A DNA stretch of 64,000 nt from JBMYZL01 sp965661765 (GTDB taxonomy: Bacteria; Bacteroidota; Bacteroidia; Flavobacteriales_D; Sanyastnellaceae): the NCBI GenBank assembly GCA_965661765.1, contig CBFIFE010000001.1, positions 41,860 to 105,859 on the forward strand. The letters are read 5' to 3'. Position 1 is the stretch's first letter. Every line of letters starts with the position of its first letter. The position numbers and the translations under genes were made by a program. Shown one piece after another: positions 26,188 to 35,492 of the stretch. The notes under the pieces are model-generated. The model did no database searches. It was given only the letters and a program-made list of their open reading frames with translations, and had not been told where the DNA came from.

Positions 26188-27312
26188 ATGAGGCAGACGG
26201 AAAAGTGGAGAATGGCGGCCCAGATGCCGCGGGTCGGGCTGGCGCAATTGCACAAGCGATTGGCGGCGGGAGAAGCGTTGGATGAGATGCTGGCGGATTG
26301 GGCGAGGCGGGATCATTCGGGTTGGAGGATGGCACGGGATCAGGCCACCATGGAGTTGACCGATGTCGAGGCCATCGGGGGATGGGCCATGTGTTTGGAT
26401 GACCCCGATTACCCACGTCGATTGCGGGAGTTGCCAGATGCGCCGGTCGTGCTTTTCGGCCTTGGCGATCCGAAGGCGATGACGAAGCGACATTTGGTGG
26501 CTGTTGTGGGCACGCGAAACTGCAGCCCCTTGGGGGCGACAATGGCCCGAACCACGGGTGTCTTGTTGGGGCAGGCAGGTGCCACTGTCGTCAACGGTTT
26601 GGCCGCGGGTGTGGATGCAGCTGCTCTTCGTGGTGGGCTGCAGTCGGGCGGGGGAGGCGTGGTTTGTTTGGGCCACGGATTGGACCGCATTCACCCACGT
26701 CTGAACGCGCCGTTGGCGGCTGAGATCGTCGCGGCGGGTGGGGCGCTTCTGTCGGAGTACCCTGTCGGTTCCTCCATTCAGAAGTGGCATTTTGCTGCGC
26801 GAAACCGAATCGCTGTGGGGATGGCGGACACTTTGGTGGTGATCGAGAGCCCTGAACGTGGGGGGTCCATGATCTCGGTGGACATTGCGTTGGACATGGG
26901 CGTGAACCTGTTTGTTTTGAATCCCCCTGCCGGTGGGAGGCGTTGGAAGGGAAATCAAATGCTGATCGACGCCTTCCCCGGCACGGCCTTTGAAGACCCG
27001 AGGGAGTTGTTGACGCGTTTGTCAGGTCTGAAAGGCGCTGCACACTGGGTCTCGAAGCGCCCACCGGTTCTGCTGGGCATGGCGGAGGCCTTGCCGACGG
27101 CTTTGCAGTCGTTGTGGATGTTTTTGATGAAGCAATCCGGAGCCCATCGTGCGGCCTGCGCGGAAGCGCTGAAACAACCGGACCATGAGGTGCAATCGCT
27201 GCTCACCCGACTCGAATTGATGGGATGGGTGGTTCGTTCCCCGGGTGGAATCTATGTGCCTGTTTCGTCTTCAGCGGCCTCCGAGGAGGGTGCTGGGCCA
27301 GTAGAGGGTTGA
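26188..27312 (+). CDS. dprA: DNA-processing protein DprA
   Basis: 374 aa from the ATG at 26188, which matches the family length; the frame is open back to 26065 but those residues look unlike DprA. DprA protects incoming single-stranded DNA and loads RecA during natural transformation. Rossmann-fold signatures: VAVVGTRNCSPLGATMAR, VVNGLAAGVDAAALRGGL, CLGHGLDRIHPRLN, LSEYPVGSSIQKWHFAARN and ERGGSMISVDIALDMG. A C-terminal winged-helix-like part follows (about 290-365). It overlaps the convergent antiporter gene by 61 bp. Confidence 0.95.
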   Translation: MRQTEKWRMAAQMPRVGLAQLHKRLAAGEALDEMLADWARRDHSGWRMARDQATMELTDVEAIGGWAMCLDDPDYPRRLRELPDAPVVLFGLGDPKAMTKRHLVAVVGTRNCSPLGATMARTTGVLLGQAGATVVNGLAAGVDAAALRGGLQSGGGGVVCLGHGLDRIHPRLNAPLAAEIVAAGGALLSEYPVGSSIQKWHFAARNRIAVGMADTLVVIESPERGGSMISVDIALDMGVNLFVLNPPAGGRRWKGNQMLIDAFPGTAFEDPRELLTRLSGLKGAAHWVSKRPPVLLGMAEALPTALQSLWMFLMKQSGAHRAACAEALKQPDHEVQSLLTRLELMGWVVRSPGGIYVPVSSSAASEEGAGPVEG

Positions 27313-28601
27313 TCCAAATCCAGGGAAAGCGCAGCCGTATCTGGCTCCCGTGGGATTTCTCGAATGCCAAGGCCATGTTGGATGAGTGCGGCGGTCATGA
27401 CCAGGCTCGTCACGAGAATCACCACCAGCAAGATCCCTTGGTCGAAAGCTGGGCTGAGGTACTCCGGGTAGGAGGATTGAATTTGGAAAAAGAGCAAAAT
27501 GGTGATGAGGCCTCGCGGCGCGATGTACAGCAGCGGGAACAGTTGCTGACGTTGGAACAACAACAAGAAAACCAACCGAACCGCGAACAGGATGAGGCAA
27601 ATCAACAGGCCGTCCACCAAGACATCCAAGTTGCTCAAAGCGGCCAGCGAAACGGTCATTCCAAACAGCACGAAAAAGAACGTTCGAATGACAAATGCGC
27701 TTTCAAGGGTCAACAAATGGTAATCGTGGTGAAGGCTCTCCATGCGCTTGTCGTCCAAGAGGTGAACAAAGCGACCTTCTTCCTGCTGCCGTCTGAAAAT
27801 GCGCCAATTGCCGGGAAAGAAAATCCGGTGGTTGTTGAGCATCAGCCCGAAAATCAGAATCAAAATCAATGGGCTCAGGTGCAACAACTTCTGGATGGCA
27901 TAAATCAGAAGGAGCACAGCCACAGACAGAAACAACTTGACCTGGCTGGTGATTTTCTGAAGCACCCAGACCAGCAAGTAACTGACCAATACGGCAATGG
28001 CGAGGGTCAAAATCAGGTTCGAACCGATGTTCAGGAGAACAGATTGTGTCGAGGCCACATCGGAGTTCTCCAGCAAGAGATAGAAGGCCATGATGCCGAA
28101 GATGTCCGAGAACGTGCTCTCGTAGACCATGAATTCCTTCGGGTCGTGGTGCAGCCCACCCACACTCGGGATGATGATGGCGCTGCTCATGATGCTCAAG
28201 GGGATGGCGTAGACCAATCCCTGAAACAATGGCATCCCCATCAATTGGGCCAACAGCGCTGCGATGCCCATCGAACTGCCAGCCAGAGCAAGCAAGGCGA
28301 GGCTGGCACTTTTCAAAATGAGGGGCAGTTTTTCCTTCTTCAGTTCGAGGTCGAGCGCGGCTTCGAGCACAATGAAAATCAATCCAATGGTCCCCAGGAG
28401 CTCGAGGACCAGGCCTTCGTACGGAATCCCGGTGAGCCCCATGGCATTCAGGCCCTGTCGAAGGGCGACGCCCATCCCGATGAGCACCAGCACACTGGGA
28501 ATGTTTGTGCGCTTGGCCAGCAGGTTTGCGAAATAAGAAAGGATGATCACCAGCGAACCGCCGATGACCAAACCGTATGCGTTGATGTCATTGACAGACA
28601 T
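27252..28601 (-). CDS. Cation:proton antiporter (CPA1/NhaP-like)
   Basis: 449 aa with about 12 hydrophobic segments, starting with GLVIGGSLVIILSYFANLLA. The segment VLIGMGVALRQGLNAMG and LLGTIGLIFIVLEAALDLEL fit CPA1-type Na+(K+)/H+ antiporters, as does the later ESTFSDIFGIMAFYLLL. The last 35 residues are hydrophilic. Probably exchanges Na+ or K+ for protons across the inner membrane. Its -7 box overlaps the stop codon of rseP upstream, so it can be transcribed on its own. Confidence 0.88.
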   Translation of the reverse strand: MSVNDINAYGLVIGGSLVIILSYFANLLAKRTNIPSVLVLIGMGVALRQGLNAMGLTGIPYEGLVLELLGTIGLIFIVLEAALDLELKKEKLPLILKSASLALLALAGSSMGIAALLAQLMGMPLFQGLVYAIPLSIMSSAIIIPSVGGLHHDPKEFMVYESTFSDIFGIMAFYLLLENSDVASTQSVLLNIGSNLILTLAIAVLVSYLLVWVLQKITSQVKLFLSVAVLLLIYAIQKLLHLSPLILILIFGLMLNNHRIFFPGNWRIFRRQQEEGRFVHLLDDKRMESLHHDYHLLTLESAFVIRTFFFVLFGMTVSLAALSNLDVLVDGLLICLILFAVRLVFLLLFQRQQLFPLLYIAPRGLITILLFFQIQSSYPEYLSPAFDQGILLVVILVTSLVMTAALIQHGLGIREIPREPDTAALSLDLDQPSTGPAPSSEAAEDETGT

Positions 28602-28605
28602 GGGG

Positions 28606-28613
28606 CCAAGTTA
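28606..28613 (-). promoter_or_regulatory. -7 box (TAACTTGG) of the antiporter, overlapping the rseP stop
   Basis: The first three bases are the TAA stop codon of rseP. Four bases separate the box from the antiporter ATG at 28601. Confidence 0.5.
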
Positions 28614-29951
28614 GCCGAATTGGCCCGTGATGAGCCGCCAAATGTCATTGCCAAGTGCGAAGACCATCAACGACAGAAGCAGCACGATGCCGACAATCTG
28701 GGCACGCTCCAGGAATTTTTCTGGGGCAGGGCGACCCACCACCATCTCGTAGAGCAGAAAGGCCACATGCCCGCCATCGAGTGCGGGGATGGGCAACAAG
28801 TTCATGAAAGCGAGAATCAACGAAAAGAAAGCGGTGTTCCGCCAGAACACCTCCCAATCCCAACCGGCGTCGAAGATGCTGCCAAAGGTCACGAGGCTGC
28901 CCACTTGGCTTGCCCCGGACTTGGAAAACAGAAACCGCATGGAAAGGACATAATCCTGCAAAGTGGTGGCAGCCAATTGAAATCCGCTGACAACGCCTTC
29001 CCCAAGACCGTAAGTTCGACGTGTGATGGTGAAATCATCGAGCGCATTGGGCATGGCATTGTTGAACCCAAAGGCACCGGTTTCGTCCGTCTGTCCGGTC
29101 AAAGCCACTTGGCCTTGGCCTTCCCGTTCCACGACAAACTCAAAAGACTCCCCCGGGTGGCTGCGCAAGAAGCTCACCACCTGGTCGTAGGCAAATGTGG
29201 GCACCCCATTCAGGGACACCATTCGATCGCCGGCCAACAAACCCGCTTGGTCTGCATACGAGCCGTCTTCCACCCTTGCAACGACCAATGGCAACCGCAA
29301 GTTGATCGGGGAGCGAACCGAATGGTCAATCAGTTGCTGGCCAATTTCCTCTTCGAAATGCAGCTCGCGCATTTCTCCGTTGGGCTTGCGAACCACCACA
29401 TCATGAACTGGGGCGAAAAACAATTTGCGGCGGAGCTCGTTGTAGGTCTCGGGCTGGAAATCGTTGAGCTGCACGATTTGGTCTCCATCTTCAAACCCCC
29501 ATTCTTCCATTTTCTCATGGAATTCCAAGCCGTAGGGAATGTTTTTTGTTTCGATCACCGTCTCTCCCCAAACCATCAAGACCATGCTGTAAATGGCAAA
29601 GCCGAGGATGAGGTTGACGATGATGCCGCCAAGCATGATGATGAGGCGCTGCCAAGCTGGTTTCGACCGAAATTCCCAGGGTTCCGGGTCGGATTTGAGC
29701 TGTTCGGTGTCCATCGACTCGTCGATCATCCCTGAGATTTTGACATAACCGCCGAGCGGCAGCCAGCCGATGCCCCATTCGGTCTCACCGATTTGTTTCT
29801 TGAACAACGAAAAGCCAGGATTCATGAAGAGGTAGAACTTTTCCACCCGGGTTTTGAACGCCCGGGCAGCCCAATAGTGACCGAGTTCGTGCAGCACCAC
29901 CAATATCGACAAGCTCAGCAACAACTGAGCGGCTTTGATCAAACCCACCAT
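28611..29951 (-). CDS. rseP: RseP-type site-2 metalloprotease
   Basis: 446 aa. Membrane-embedded zinc protease that cleaves transmembrane substrates such as anti-sigma factors and remnant signal peptides. HELGH at residues 21-25 lies in the first transmembrane helix; the third ligand lies in NLLPIPALDGGHVAFL near the C-terminus; a PDZ-type region (GDQIVQLNDFQPETY, then GLLAGDRMVSLNGVPT) lies between. The start at 29951 puts the first helix at the N-terminus and is 5 bases after an exact TACCTTTGC box; the frame is open to 30065 but that would place the box inside the gene. Confidence 0.94.
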   Translation of the reverse strand: MVGLIKAAQLLLSLSILVVLHELGHYWAARAFKTRVEKFYLFMNPGFSLFKKQIGETEWGIGWLPLGGYVKISGMIDESMDTEQLKSDPEPWEFRSKPAWQRLIIMLGGIIVNLILGFAIYSMVLMVWGETVIETKNIPYGLEFHEKMEEWGFEDGDQIVQLNDFQPETYNELRRKLFFAPVHDVVVRKPNGEMRELHFEEEIGQQLIDHSVRSPINLRLPLVVARVEDGSYADQAGLLAGDRMVSLNGVPTFAYDQVVSFLRSHPGESFEFVVEREGQGQVALTGQTDETGAFGFNNAMPNALDDFTITRRTYGLGEGVVSGFQLAATTLQDYVLSMRFLFSKSGASQVGSLVTFGSIFDAGWDWEVFWRNTAFFSLILAFMNLLPIPALDGGHVAFLLYEMVVGRPAPEKFLERAQIVGIVLLLSLMVFALGNDIWRLITGQFG

Positions 29952-29956
29952 AACCG

Positions 29957-29965
29957 GCAAAGGTA
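29957..29965 (-). promoter_or_regulatory. -7 box (TACCTTTGC) that decides the rseP start
   Basis: Exact consensus, five bases before the ATG at 29951. Confidence 0.65.
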
Positions 29966-30001
29966 CACCTTGAGTCGGGCGGTCTTCCCTCAATAAATCC
30001 C

Positions 30002-30009
30002 TAATCTTG
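30002..30009 (+). promoter_or_regulatory. Possible -7 box (TAATCTTG) of the PBP1A gene
   Basis: One mismatch from TAnnTTTG, 12 bases before the ATG at 30022; divergent from the rseP promoter. Confidence 0.35.
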
Positions 30010-30021
30010 CAAAAGGAATTC

Positions 30022-32499
30022 ATGGCAAAGAAAAAGTCGACATCGCCGCCCCGACCGAAGGGCAAGACCGCAAGACCTTCCTACGGACGCCAGCGCTTTT
30101 GGCTGTGGCTCGCCGGTTTGGCCCCCTTGTTGGGCATTGCTTCTTTGGTGACCCTCGCCAGTTTTCGAAACCTGCCTGATACAGAAGCTTTGGCGAATCC
30201 GCGGACGGATTTGGCCACTCGGGTGTTCTCCGCAGACGGACGTGTGATTGGGCGGTATTATTCGGAGAATCGTGCCGATGCCCGTTTCGAGGAGCTCCCC
30301 CAAGAATTGGTGGATGCCTTGGTTTGCACCGAAGATGTCCGCTTTGACATGCACAGTGGCATTGACTTTTATGCCTTCGGTCGGGCTGTGGCTTTTTTGG
30401 GCAAACGCGGTGGCGGCAGCACGATCACGCAGCAGTTGGCCAAGCTGCTGTTCACCGAGTCCTATGATTCTACGGGGCTGATCGAACGGGCCCTGTTGCA
30501 AAAACCGAAGGAGTGGATCATCGCAGCGCGGCTTGAGCGCCATTACACGAAAGGGGAGATTTTGGCCCTCTATTTGAACCGGTACGATTTCCTCAACCAA
30601 GCGGTCGGCATCAAATCCGCAGCTGACATTTATTTCGACAAGCAAGTCGGTGAATTGGAGACACAGGAGGCGGCCATGTTGGTGGGAATGCTGAAAAACA
30701 GCGCCTTGTACAATCCGATTCGTCGGCCTGAGTTGGTCTTGCAACGCAGGGAAGTGGTGTTGGGCCAAATGAAGCGCTACGGCAAATTGACCGACGCGGC
30801 ATACGACTCCCTTCGCGCATTGCCGCTGGGCTTGAACTTCCAAAGGGTCAGCCATGACGAAGGACCGGCGCCGTATTTCCGTGAAAATCTTCGTGCCTTC
30901 CTCAAAGATTTGTTGAAGCAAAAGGGACCCGATGGACTGCCTCTTCTCGCCAAAGCAGACGGCTCCCCCTACGACTTGTACCGGGATGGCCTTCAAATCC
31001 ACACCACCATCGACAGCCGCATGCAAGCAGCAGCTGAGCAGGCGGTGTCAGAACATCTCGGAGGGGAATTGCAGGCAGCGCTGAACCGAGATTTGCGCAG
31101 TCGCTCACAGTCGGAGTGGCCCTTTTATGAAGGCATTTCACGGCGCGATCGCGATGGCATTTTGGCATCTGCTGTGCGGGCGAGTGATCGCCACCTCAAG
31201 TACACCGGAAAGTTGTGTCCAGAGTGCAACCGGCCTGGGCATTACATTGACAAATCCGATTCAGAGGGCAAGTTGGTTTGGTTGTGCAATCCCGAGAAAG
31301 GGGGGTGCAGCCACACTTGGGCCAGAATGACGTCAAAGGAAATTGATGCCGCATTTGACTCGCCTGTGCCGATGAAGGTTTTCACACACCGAGGTCCGAG
31401 AGATACGGTGTTGTCGCCGATGGACTCCATCAAGTACCACAAGAGCATCTTGCATGCCGGGCTTGTGTCCATCGAACCAGAAACGGGTGCGATCAAGGCC
31501 TGGGTGGGTGGCGTTGATTACCGGTTCTTTCAATACGACAACGTTGCCCAGTCTCGTCGCCAGGTGGGGTCGGTCTTCAAGCCATTTGTCTATGCGACCG
31601 CGTTGCGACACGGCAAAAGCCGTTGCACCGAATACCCGAACCAAATCACCTGCCTTGAAATGCCCGATGGCCAGCCAGATTGGTGCCCAGACAATTCCGA
31701 TTTTGCCTACGGCGATGTGGTGACCCTCGAATATGCGTTGGCGAACTCCATGAACACCATCACGGCCAAGCTGATCAAAGACTACGGCCCAGAGCGGGTG
31801 ATTCAACTTGCTCATGCCTTGGGCATTGAATCGGAGATTCCGAATGTGCCCTCCATTGCCCTGGGTGCGGCCCAGCTCACCGTCCGGGAGATGACTGCGG
31901 CAAATGCTGCGCTGGTCAACGGCGGTGTGTACATCAAGCCGACATTCATCGCGCGAATTGAAGACAAGTTTGGCAATGTGATTTGGTCCCCAGAGCCGGT
32001 CATTCGCCAAGGGCTTGACAAGCGAACGGCTGCAACGGTTGTTGAGATGATGAAGGGTGTCGTGGACGGGGCGTACAATGTCGAAACAGGAAAGCGCATG
32101 GGGACGGGCATTCGTTTGCGCATGGACCTTGAGAGCCGGGATTACGACGGCATCAAAGTGCCCATGGCAGGCAAAACGGGCACCACCCAAAACCACACCG
32201 ATGGTTGGTTCATGGGCCTGACGCCTGAATTGGTCACGGGGATTTGGGTGGGCGCCCAAGACCCGACCGTCCGTTTTTCCAGCCTGCGCTACGGACAGGG
32301 CGCCAACACAGCCTTGCCCATTTATGGTTACTACATGAAAGACGTTTATGCGAATTCTCGCATCGGCCTGAGCCAATCGGATTTTGAAAAGCCCGAATCC
32401 TTGGGGCTTGATTCCTTGGATTGCCAGGACTGGTTGCAAATGCAGCAATCGACTTTTGGCACAGGAGGAGGGTTTGATGACGAGGATTTGTTCAATTGA
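30022..32499 (+). CDS. Penicillin-binding protein 1A with a zinc-ribbon-like insert
   Basis: 825 aa bifunctional peptidoglycan synthase. A cytoplasmic basic N-terminus and one transmembrane helix (LWLAGLAPLLGIASLVTLA) precede the glycosyltransferase domain (CTEDVRFDMHSGID with Glu 104, STITQQLAKLLF). The transpeptidase domain has RQVGSVFKPF (Ser 517 and Lys 520), ANSMNT and AGKTGTTQ. Between the two, residues 399-429 contain C399-x2-C402-x19-C422-x6-C429, a pattern like a structural zinc ribbon that I do not know from PBP1A. The start is the ATG at 30022; a TTG at 30007 is an alternative. Confidence 0.93.
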   Translation: MAKKKSTSPPRPKGKTARPSYGRQRFWLWLAGLAPLLGIASLVTLASFRNLPDTEALANPRTDLATRVFSADGRVIGRYYSENRADARFEELPQELVDALVCTEDVRFDMHSGIDFYAFGRAVAFLGKRGGGSTITQQLAKLLFTESYDSTGLIERALLQKPKEWIIAARLERHYTKGEILALYLNRYDFLNQAVGIKSAADIYFDKQVGELETQEAAMLVGMLKNSALYNPIRRPELVLQRREVVLGQMKRYGKLTDAAYDSLRALPLGLNFQRVSHDEGPAPYFRENLRAFLKDLLKQKGPDGLPLLAKADGSPYDLYRDGLQIHTTIDSRMQAAAEQAVSEHLGGELQAALNRDLRSRSQSEWPFYEGISRRDRDGILASAVRASDRHLKYTGKLCPECNRPGHYIDKSDSEGKLVWLCNPEKGGCSHTWARMTSKEIDAAFDSPVPMKVFTHRGPRDTVLSPMDSIKYHKSILHAGLVSIEPETGAIKAWVGGVDYRFFQYDNVAQSRRQVGSVFKPFVYATALRHGKSRCTEYPNQITCLEMPDGQPDWCPDNSDFAYGDVVTLEYALANSMNTITAKLIKDYGPERVIQLAHALGIESEIPNVPSIALGAAQLTVREMTAANAALVNGGVYIKPTFIARIEDKFGNVIWSPEPVIRQGLDKRTAATVVEMMKGVVDGAYNVETGKRMGTGIRLRMDLESRDYDGIKVPMAGKTGTTQNHTDGWFMGLTPELVTGIWVGAQDPTVRFSSLRYGQGANTALPIYGYYMKDVYANSRIGLSQSDFEKPESLGLDSLDCQDWLQMQQSTFGTGGGFDDEDLFN

Positions 32500-32514
32500 T
32501 GAAACACAAAAGAA

Positions 32515-33231
32515 ATGGCAATCCATAAAGTGGTTTCCAGTGCTGCTGCCGCCTGTGAAGGTGTGGAGGACGGCATGACCCTGATGCTGGGCGGGTTTGG
32601 CCTTTGTGGCATTCCCGAATGCAGCATTGCCGAGCTGGTGAGGCTTGGTGTCAAGGAATTGACCTGCATTTCGAACAATGCAGGTGTGGATGATTTTGGG
32701 CTGGGCTTGCTGCTGCAATCCCGCCAAATCCGAAAGATGATTTCCTCCTATGTCGGTGAGAATGACGAGTTCGAGAGACAAATGCTGAGCGGGGAGTTGG
32801 AGGTGGACCTGATTCCACAGGGATCATTGGCAGAGCGCTGTCGCGCAGGAGGTGCAGGCATTCCCGCGTTTTTCACCCCAGCGGGGTTTGGGACGGAAGT
32901 GGCCGAGGGCAAGGAGGTGCGGATGTTTGGTGGCAAGCCGCACATTCTGGAGTCCGCCCTCACAGCCGACTTCGCATTTGTCAAGGCATGGAAAGGGGAC
33001 ACCGCGGGGAATTTGGTCTTCAAAGCGACAGCAAAAAACTTCAACCCGATGATGGCCATGGCAGGCAAAATCACGGTGGCGGAAGTGGAAGAACTCCTGC
33101 CTGTCGGCGAACTCGACCCCAACACCATTCATACACCCGGGATATTCGTTCAGCGGATTTTCCAAGGGGATCGTTACGAGAAACGCATCGAACAGCGGAC
33201 GGTGCGTGCAGCTGCAAATCCAAAAGCCTGA
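32515..33231 (+). CDS. scoA: 3-oxoacid CoA-transferase subunit A
   Basis: 238 aa. With subunit B it moves CoA from succinyl-CoA to acetoacetate or another 3-oxoacid, feeding ketone bodies into the TCA cycle. Family features: DGMTLMLGGFGLCGIPE near the N-terminus (glycine-rich CoA-binding loop), TCISNNAGVDDFGLG, PQGSLAERCRAGGAGIPAFF, and DFAFVKAWKGDTAGNLVF. The stop is 3 bp before the subunit B ATG, so the two are one operon. AtoD of short-chain fatty acid use is a close relative and cannot be excluded. Confidence 0.93.
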   Translation: MAIHKVVSSAAAACEGVEDGMTLMLGGFGLCGIPECSIAELVRLGVKELTCISNNAGVDDFGLGLLLQSRQIRKMISSYVGENDEFERQMLSGELEVDLIPQGSLAERCRAGGAGIPAFFTPAGFGTEVAEGKEVRMFGGKPHILESALTADFAFVKAWKGDTAGNLVFKATAKNFNPMMAMAGKITVAEVEELLPVGELDPNTIHTPGIFVQRIFQGDRYEKRIEQRTVRAAANPKA

Positions 33232-33234
33232 GAC

Positions 33235-33888
33235 ATGTTGGACAAAAATGGCATTGCAAAGCGCATCGCGCAGGAAGTCAGGAATGGCTGGTATGTGAAC
33301 CTCGGCATTGGCATTCCGACCCTTGTGGCGAATTTCATTCCCGAAGGGATGGAGGTGGAGTTTCAGTCGGAAAACGGAATTTTGGGGATGGGTCCTTTCC
33401 CCGTTGAGGGCGATGAAGACGCTGATTTGATCAACGCAGGCAAGCAAACGATTACGGCCTTGCCAGGTGCGGTGTACTTCGACAGCGCCACCTCCTTTGC
33501 CATGATTCGTGGACGCCATGTGCAGTTGACGGTCTTGGGGGCGATGGAAGTGGCCCAGAACGGTGACATTGCGAACTGGAAAATCCCTGGCAAAATGGTC
33601 AAAGGAATGGGCGGAGCGATGGACCTCGTGGCGAGTGCCGAAAACATCATCGTGGCCATGATGCACACGAATCGCGCGGGCGAATCGAAACTGTTGCCGG
33701 CTTGTACGTTGCCGTTGACCGGCGTGGGCTGCGTGAAGCGGGTGGTGACGAACATGGCCGTGCTGGACATCCGCGACGGGGCATTTCACCTGGTGGAACG
33801 CGCCCCAGGTGTGTCAGTCGCAGACATCGAAGCCGCCACGGCGGGCGAACTCGTCGTGCCCACGAATGTCCCGGAGATGCAGATTTAG
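33235..33888 (+). CDS. scoB: 3-oxoacid CoA-transferase subunit B
   Basis: 217 aa. The catalytic glutamate is in the conserved FQSENGILGMGP (about residue 43). Other family parts: NLGIGIPTLVANFIP, GKQTITALPGAVYFDSA, and TMEVAQ-like LGAMEVAQNGDIANWKIPG. Starts 3 bp after subunit A. Its stop overlaps the stop of the convergent gltX gene by 4 bp. Confidence 0.94.
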   Translation: MLDKNGIAKRIAQEVRNGWYVNLGIGIPTLVANFIPEGMEVEFQSENGILGMGPFPVEGDEDADLINAGKQTITALPGAVYFDSATSFAMIRGRHVQLTVLGAMEVAQNGDIANWKIPGKMVKGMGGAMDLVASAENIIVAMMHTNRAGESKLLPACTLPLTGVGCVKRVVTNMAVLDIRDGAFHLVERAPGVSVADIEAATAGELVVPTNVPEMQI

Positions 33889-35429
33889 TGGGCCAGCGCC
33901 CGCATCCCCGCAATGGTTTGAAGCCCGTGGTCGATGCGGTGGAGCGTCTCGGTTTGGCCCAAATAAGCGGCAAACGCGAACATGGACGGCCCGCCGCCGA
34001 TGCCCGTCAGAACGATGCGCAGGGGAAGCAACACGGCCCCAAAGCCAAGCCCCTCGGCCTCCAAGTAGCTTTTGAAGGCGGTCTCAATGGCCTCGGCGTT
34101 GAAGTCCGAAAGGGCCTCCAGCTTGTCGCGAACGGCCAGAATGTAACCCGCCGTTTCGTCCTTCCACTTCTTGCGAATCAGCTTCTCGTCGAAGGATGTG
34201 GGGGCCTCGAACAACCAAGTGGTGGCTGGGATTTCGTTCAAGAAAGTCACCCGTTCGAGCATGAGATGAAGGAGGGAGTGGGTTTGGTCTGAAGGCAAAT
34301 CGGCCGCCTCCAGCAGGGGCTTCAACATTGTGGCCAAATCCGCCATCGGCGTTTGCCGCAGGTATTGTTCATTGAACCACCGGGCCTTGTCTGGATTGAA
34401 ACGGGCCCCAGATTTGACAACGCGGTTGAGGTCAAACTCCGCTGCAGCGGCTTCCATGGAGAACAATTCTCGATCGTCGCCAGGGCTCCACCCGAGGAGC
34501 AACAGCATGTTGAGAAACGCCTCGGGGAGATAGCCTTTTTCGCGATACCCCATCAGTGCATCGCCTGAAGCTGGGTCTGTCCAAGCCAGTGGAAACACGG
34601 GAAATCCGCCCTTGATCCCATCACGCTTGCCCAGTTTTCCGTTGCCCTCCGGTTTGAGGATCAATGGCAAGTGAGCGAACGCCGGTTGGGCCCAACCCAG
34701 CGCCCGATACAACAGCACGTGCAGCGCAGCGCTCGGAAGCCACTCCTCGCCGCGGATGACGTGGCTGATGGCCATGTCGTGGTCGTCGACGACATTCGCC
34801 AAGTGGTAGGTCGGCAGCCCATCAGGCTTCAGCAGCACCTTGTCGTCGAGCACGTGAGAAGAAACGGTGACTTCGCCTCGGATTTGGTCTTCAAAAACGA
34901 TGTCTTTAGCGGTTTCCGGGGTTTTGAATCGGATGACACAGGGCACGCCTTGGTCCACCAGTGCATTCACTTCTTCAGGCTGCAAGGCCAAATCATTCCG
35001 CATTGTCATCCGCGAGGCCGCGTCGTATTGGAAGGTTTCGCCTCTTGACTCGGCGTCCGCCCGTTTCGCCGCCAATTCTTCTGCAGTATCAAAGGCCCGG
35101 TAGGCCCATCCCGTGGCCAGCAGCTGGTCCGCTGCCTTTTTGTAACCCTCGGTTCGCTCAGATTGCCTGTACGGTGTGTGTGGGCCTGGATTGGGCGCTC
35201 CGATGCCTTCATCGGGGGTGAGCCCGCACCACTTCAGCGCCTCGACCACGTATGCTTCAGCGCCTGGAACGAAGCGGGTTGCATCTGTGTCTTCGATGCG
35301 CAAAATGAAGGTTCCGCCATGTTTGCGTGCAAAAAGCCAGTTGTACAAGGCTGTGCGAACCCCGCCCATGTGCAATGGGCCTGTGGGGCTTGGGGCGAAT
35401 CGAACGCGTGGGGGTGTGGTTGGGCTCAT
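33885..35429 (-). CDS. gltX: Glutamyl-tRNA synthetase
   Basis: 514 aa class I synthetase. The HIGH-type motif is in RFAPSPTGPLHMGGVRTAL (about 9-27), the KMSKS-type signature is GKLGKRDG, and the intervening LRIEDTDATRFV and DMAISHVIRGEEWL are family typical. C-terminal helical anticodon-binding domain present. An exact TAATTTTG box lies 7 bases upstream of the ATG. Whether it is discriminating or not cannot be told safely. Confidence 0.96.
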   Translation of the reverse strand: MSPTTPPRVRFAPSPTGPLHMGGVRTALYNWLFARKHGGTFILRIEDTDATRFVPGAEAYVVEALKWCGLTPDEGIGAPNPGPHTPYRQSERTEGYKKAADQLLATGWAYRAFDTAEELAAKRADAESRGETFQYDAASRMTMRNDLALQPEEVNALVDQGVPCVIRFKTPETAKDIVFEDQIRGEVTVSSHVLDDKVLLKPDGLPTYHLANVVDDHDMAISHVIRGEEWLPSAALHVLLYRALGWAQPAFAHLPLILKPEGNGKLGKRDGIKGGFPVFPLAWTDPASGDALMGYREKGYLPEAFLNMLLLLGWSPGDDRELFSMEAAAAEFDLNRVVKSGARFNPDKARWFNEQYLRQTPMADLATMLKPLLEAADLPSDQTHSLLHLMLERVTFLNEIPATTWLFEAPTSFDEKLIRKKWKDETAGYILAVRDKLEALSDFNAEAIETAFKSYLEAEGLGFGAVLLPLRIVLTGIGGGPSMFAFAAYLGQTETLHRIDHGLQTIAGMRALAH

Positions 35430-35436
35430 GAAGACA

Positions 35437-35444
35437 CAAAATTA
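35437..35444 (-). promoter_or_regulatory. -7 box (TAATTTTG) of gltX
   Basis: Exact TAnnTTTG, seven bases before the ATG at 35429. Confidence 0.6.
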
Positions 35445-35492
35445 CATCCTCGTTGTGGTGCATCTGCAAAGCCAATGCGCGCATCCACAAAC

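Noticed and set aside
27225..29735. 836-aa open frame on the plus strand
   Set aside because: It is antisense to the antiporter and rseP genes, which have complete family motifs on the minus strand. It has no recognisable domain and is rich in Gln and His, as mirror frames of GC-rich genes often are.
31333..32781. 482-aa open frame on the minus strand
   Set aside because: Antisense to the PBP1A and scoA genes.
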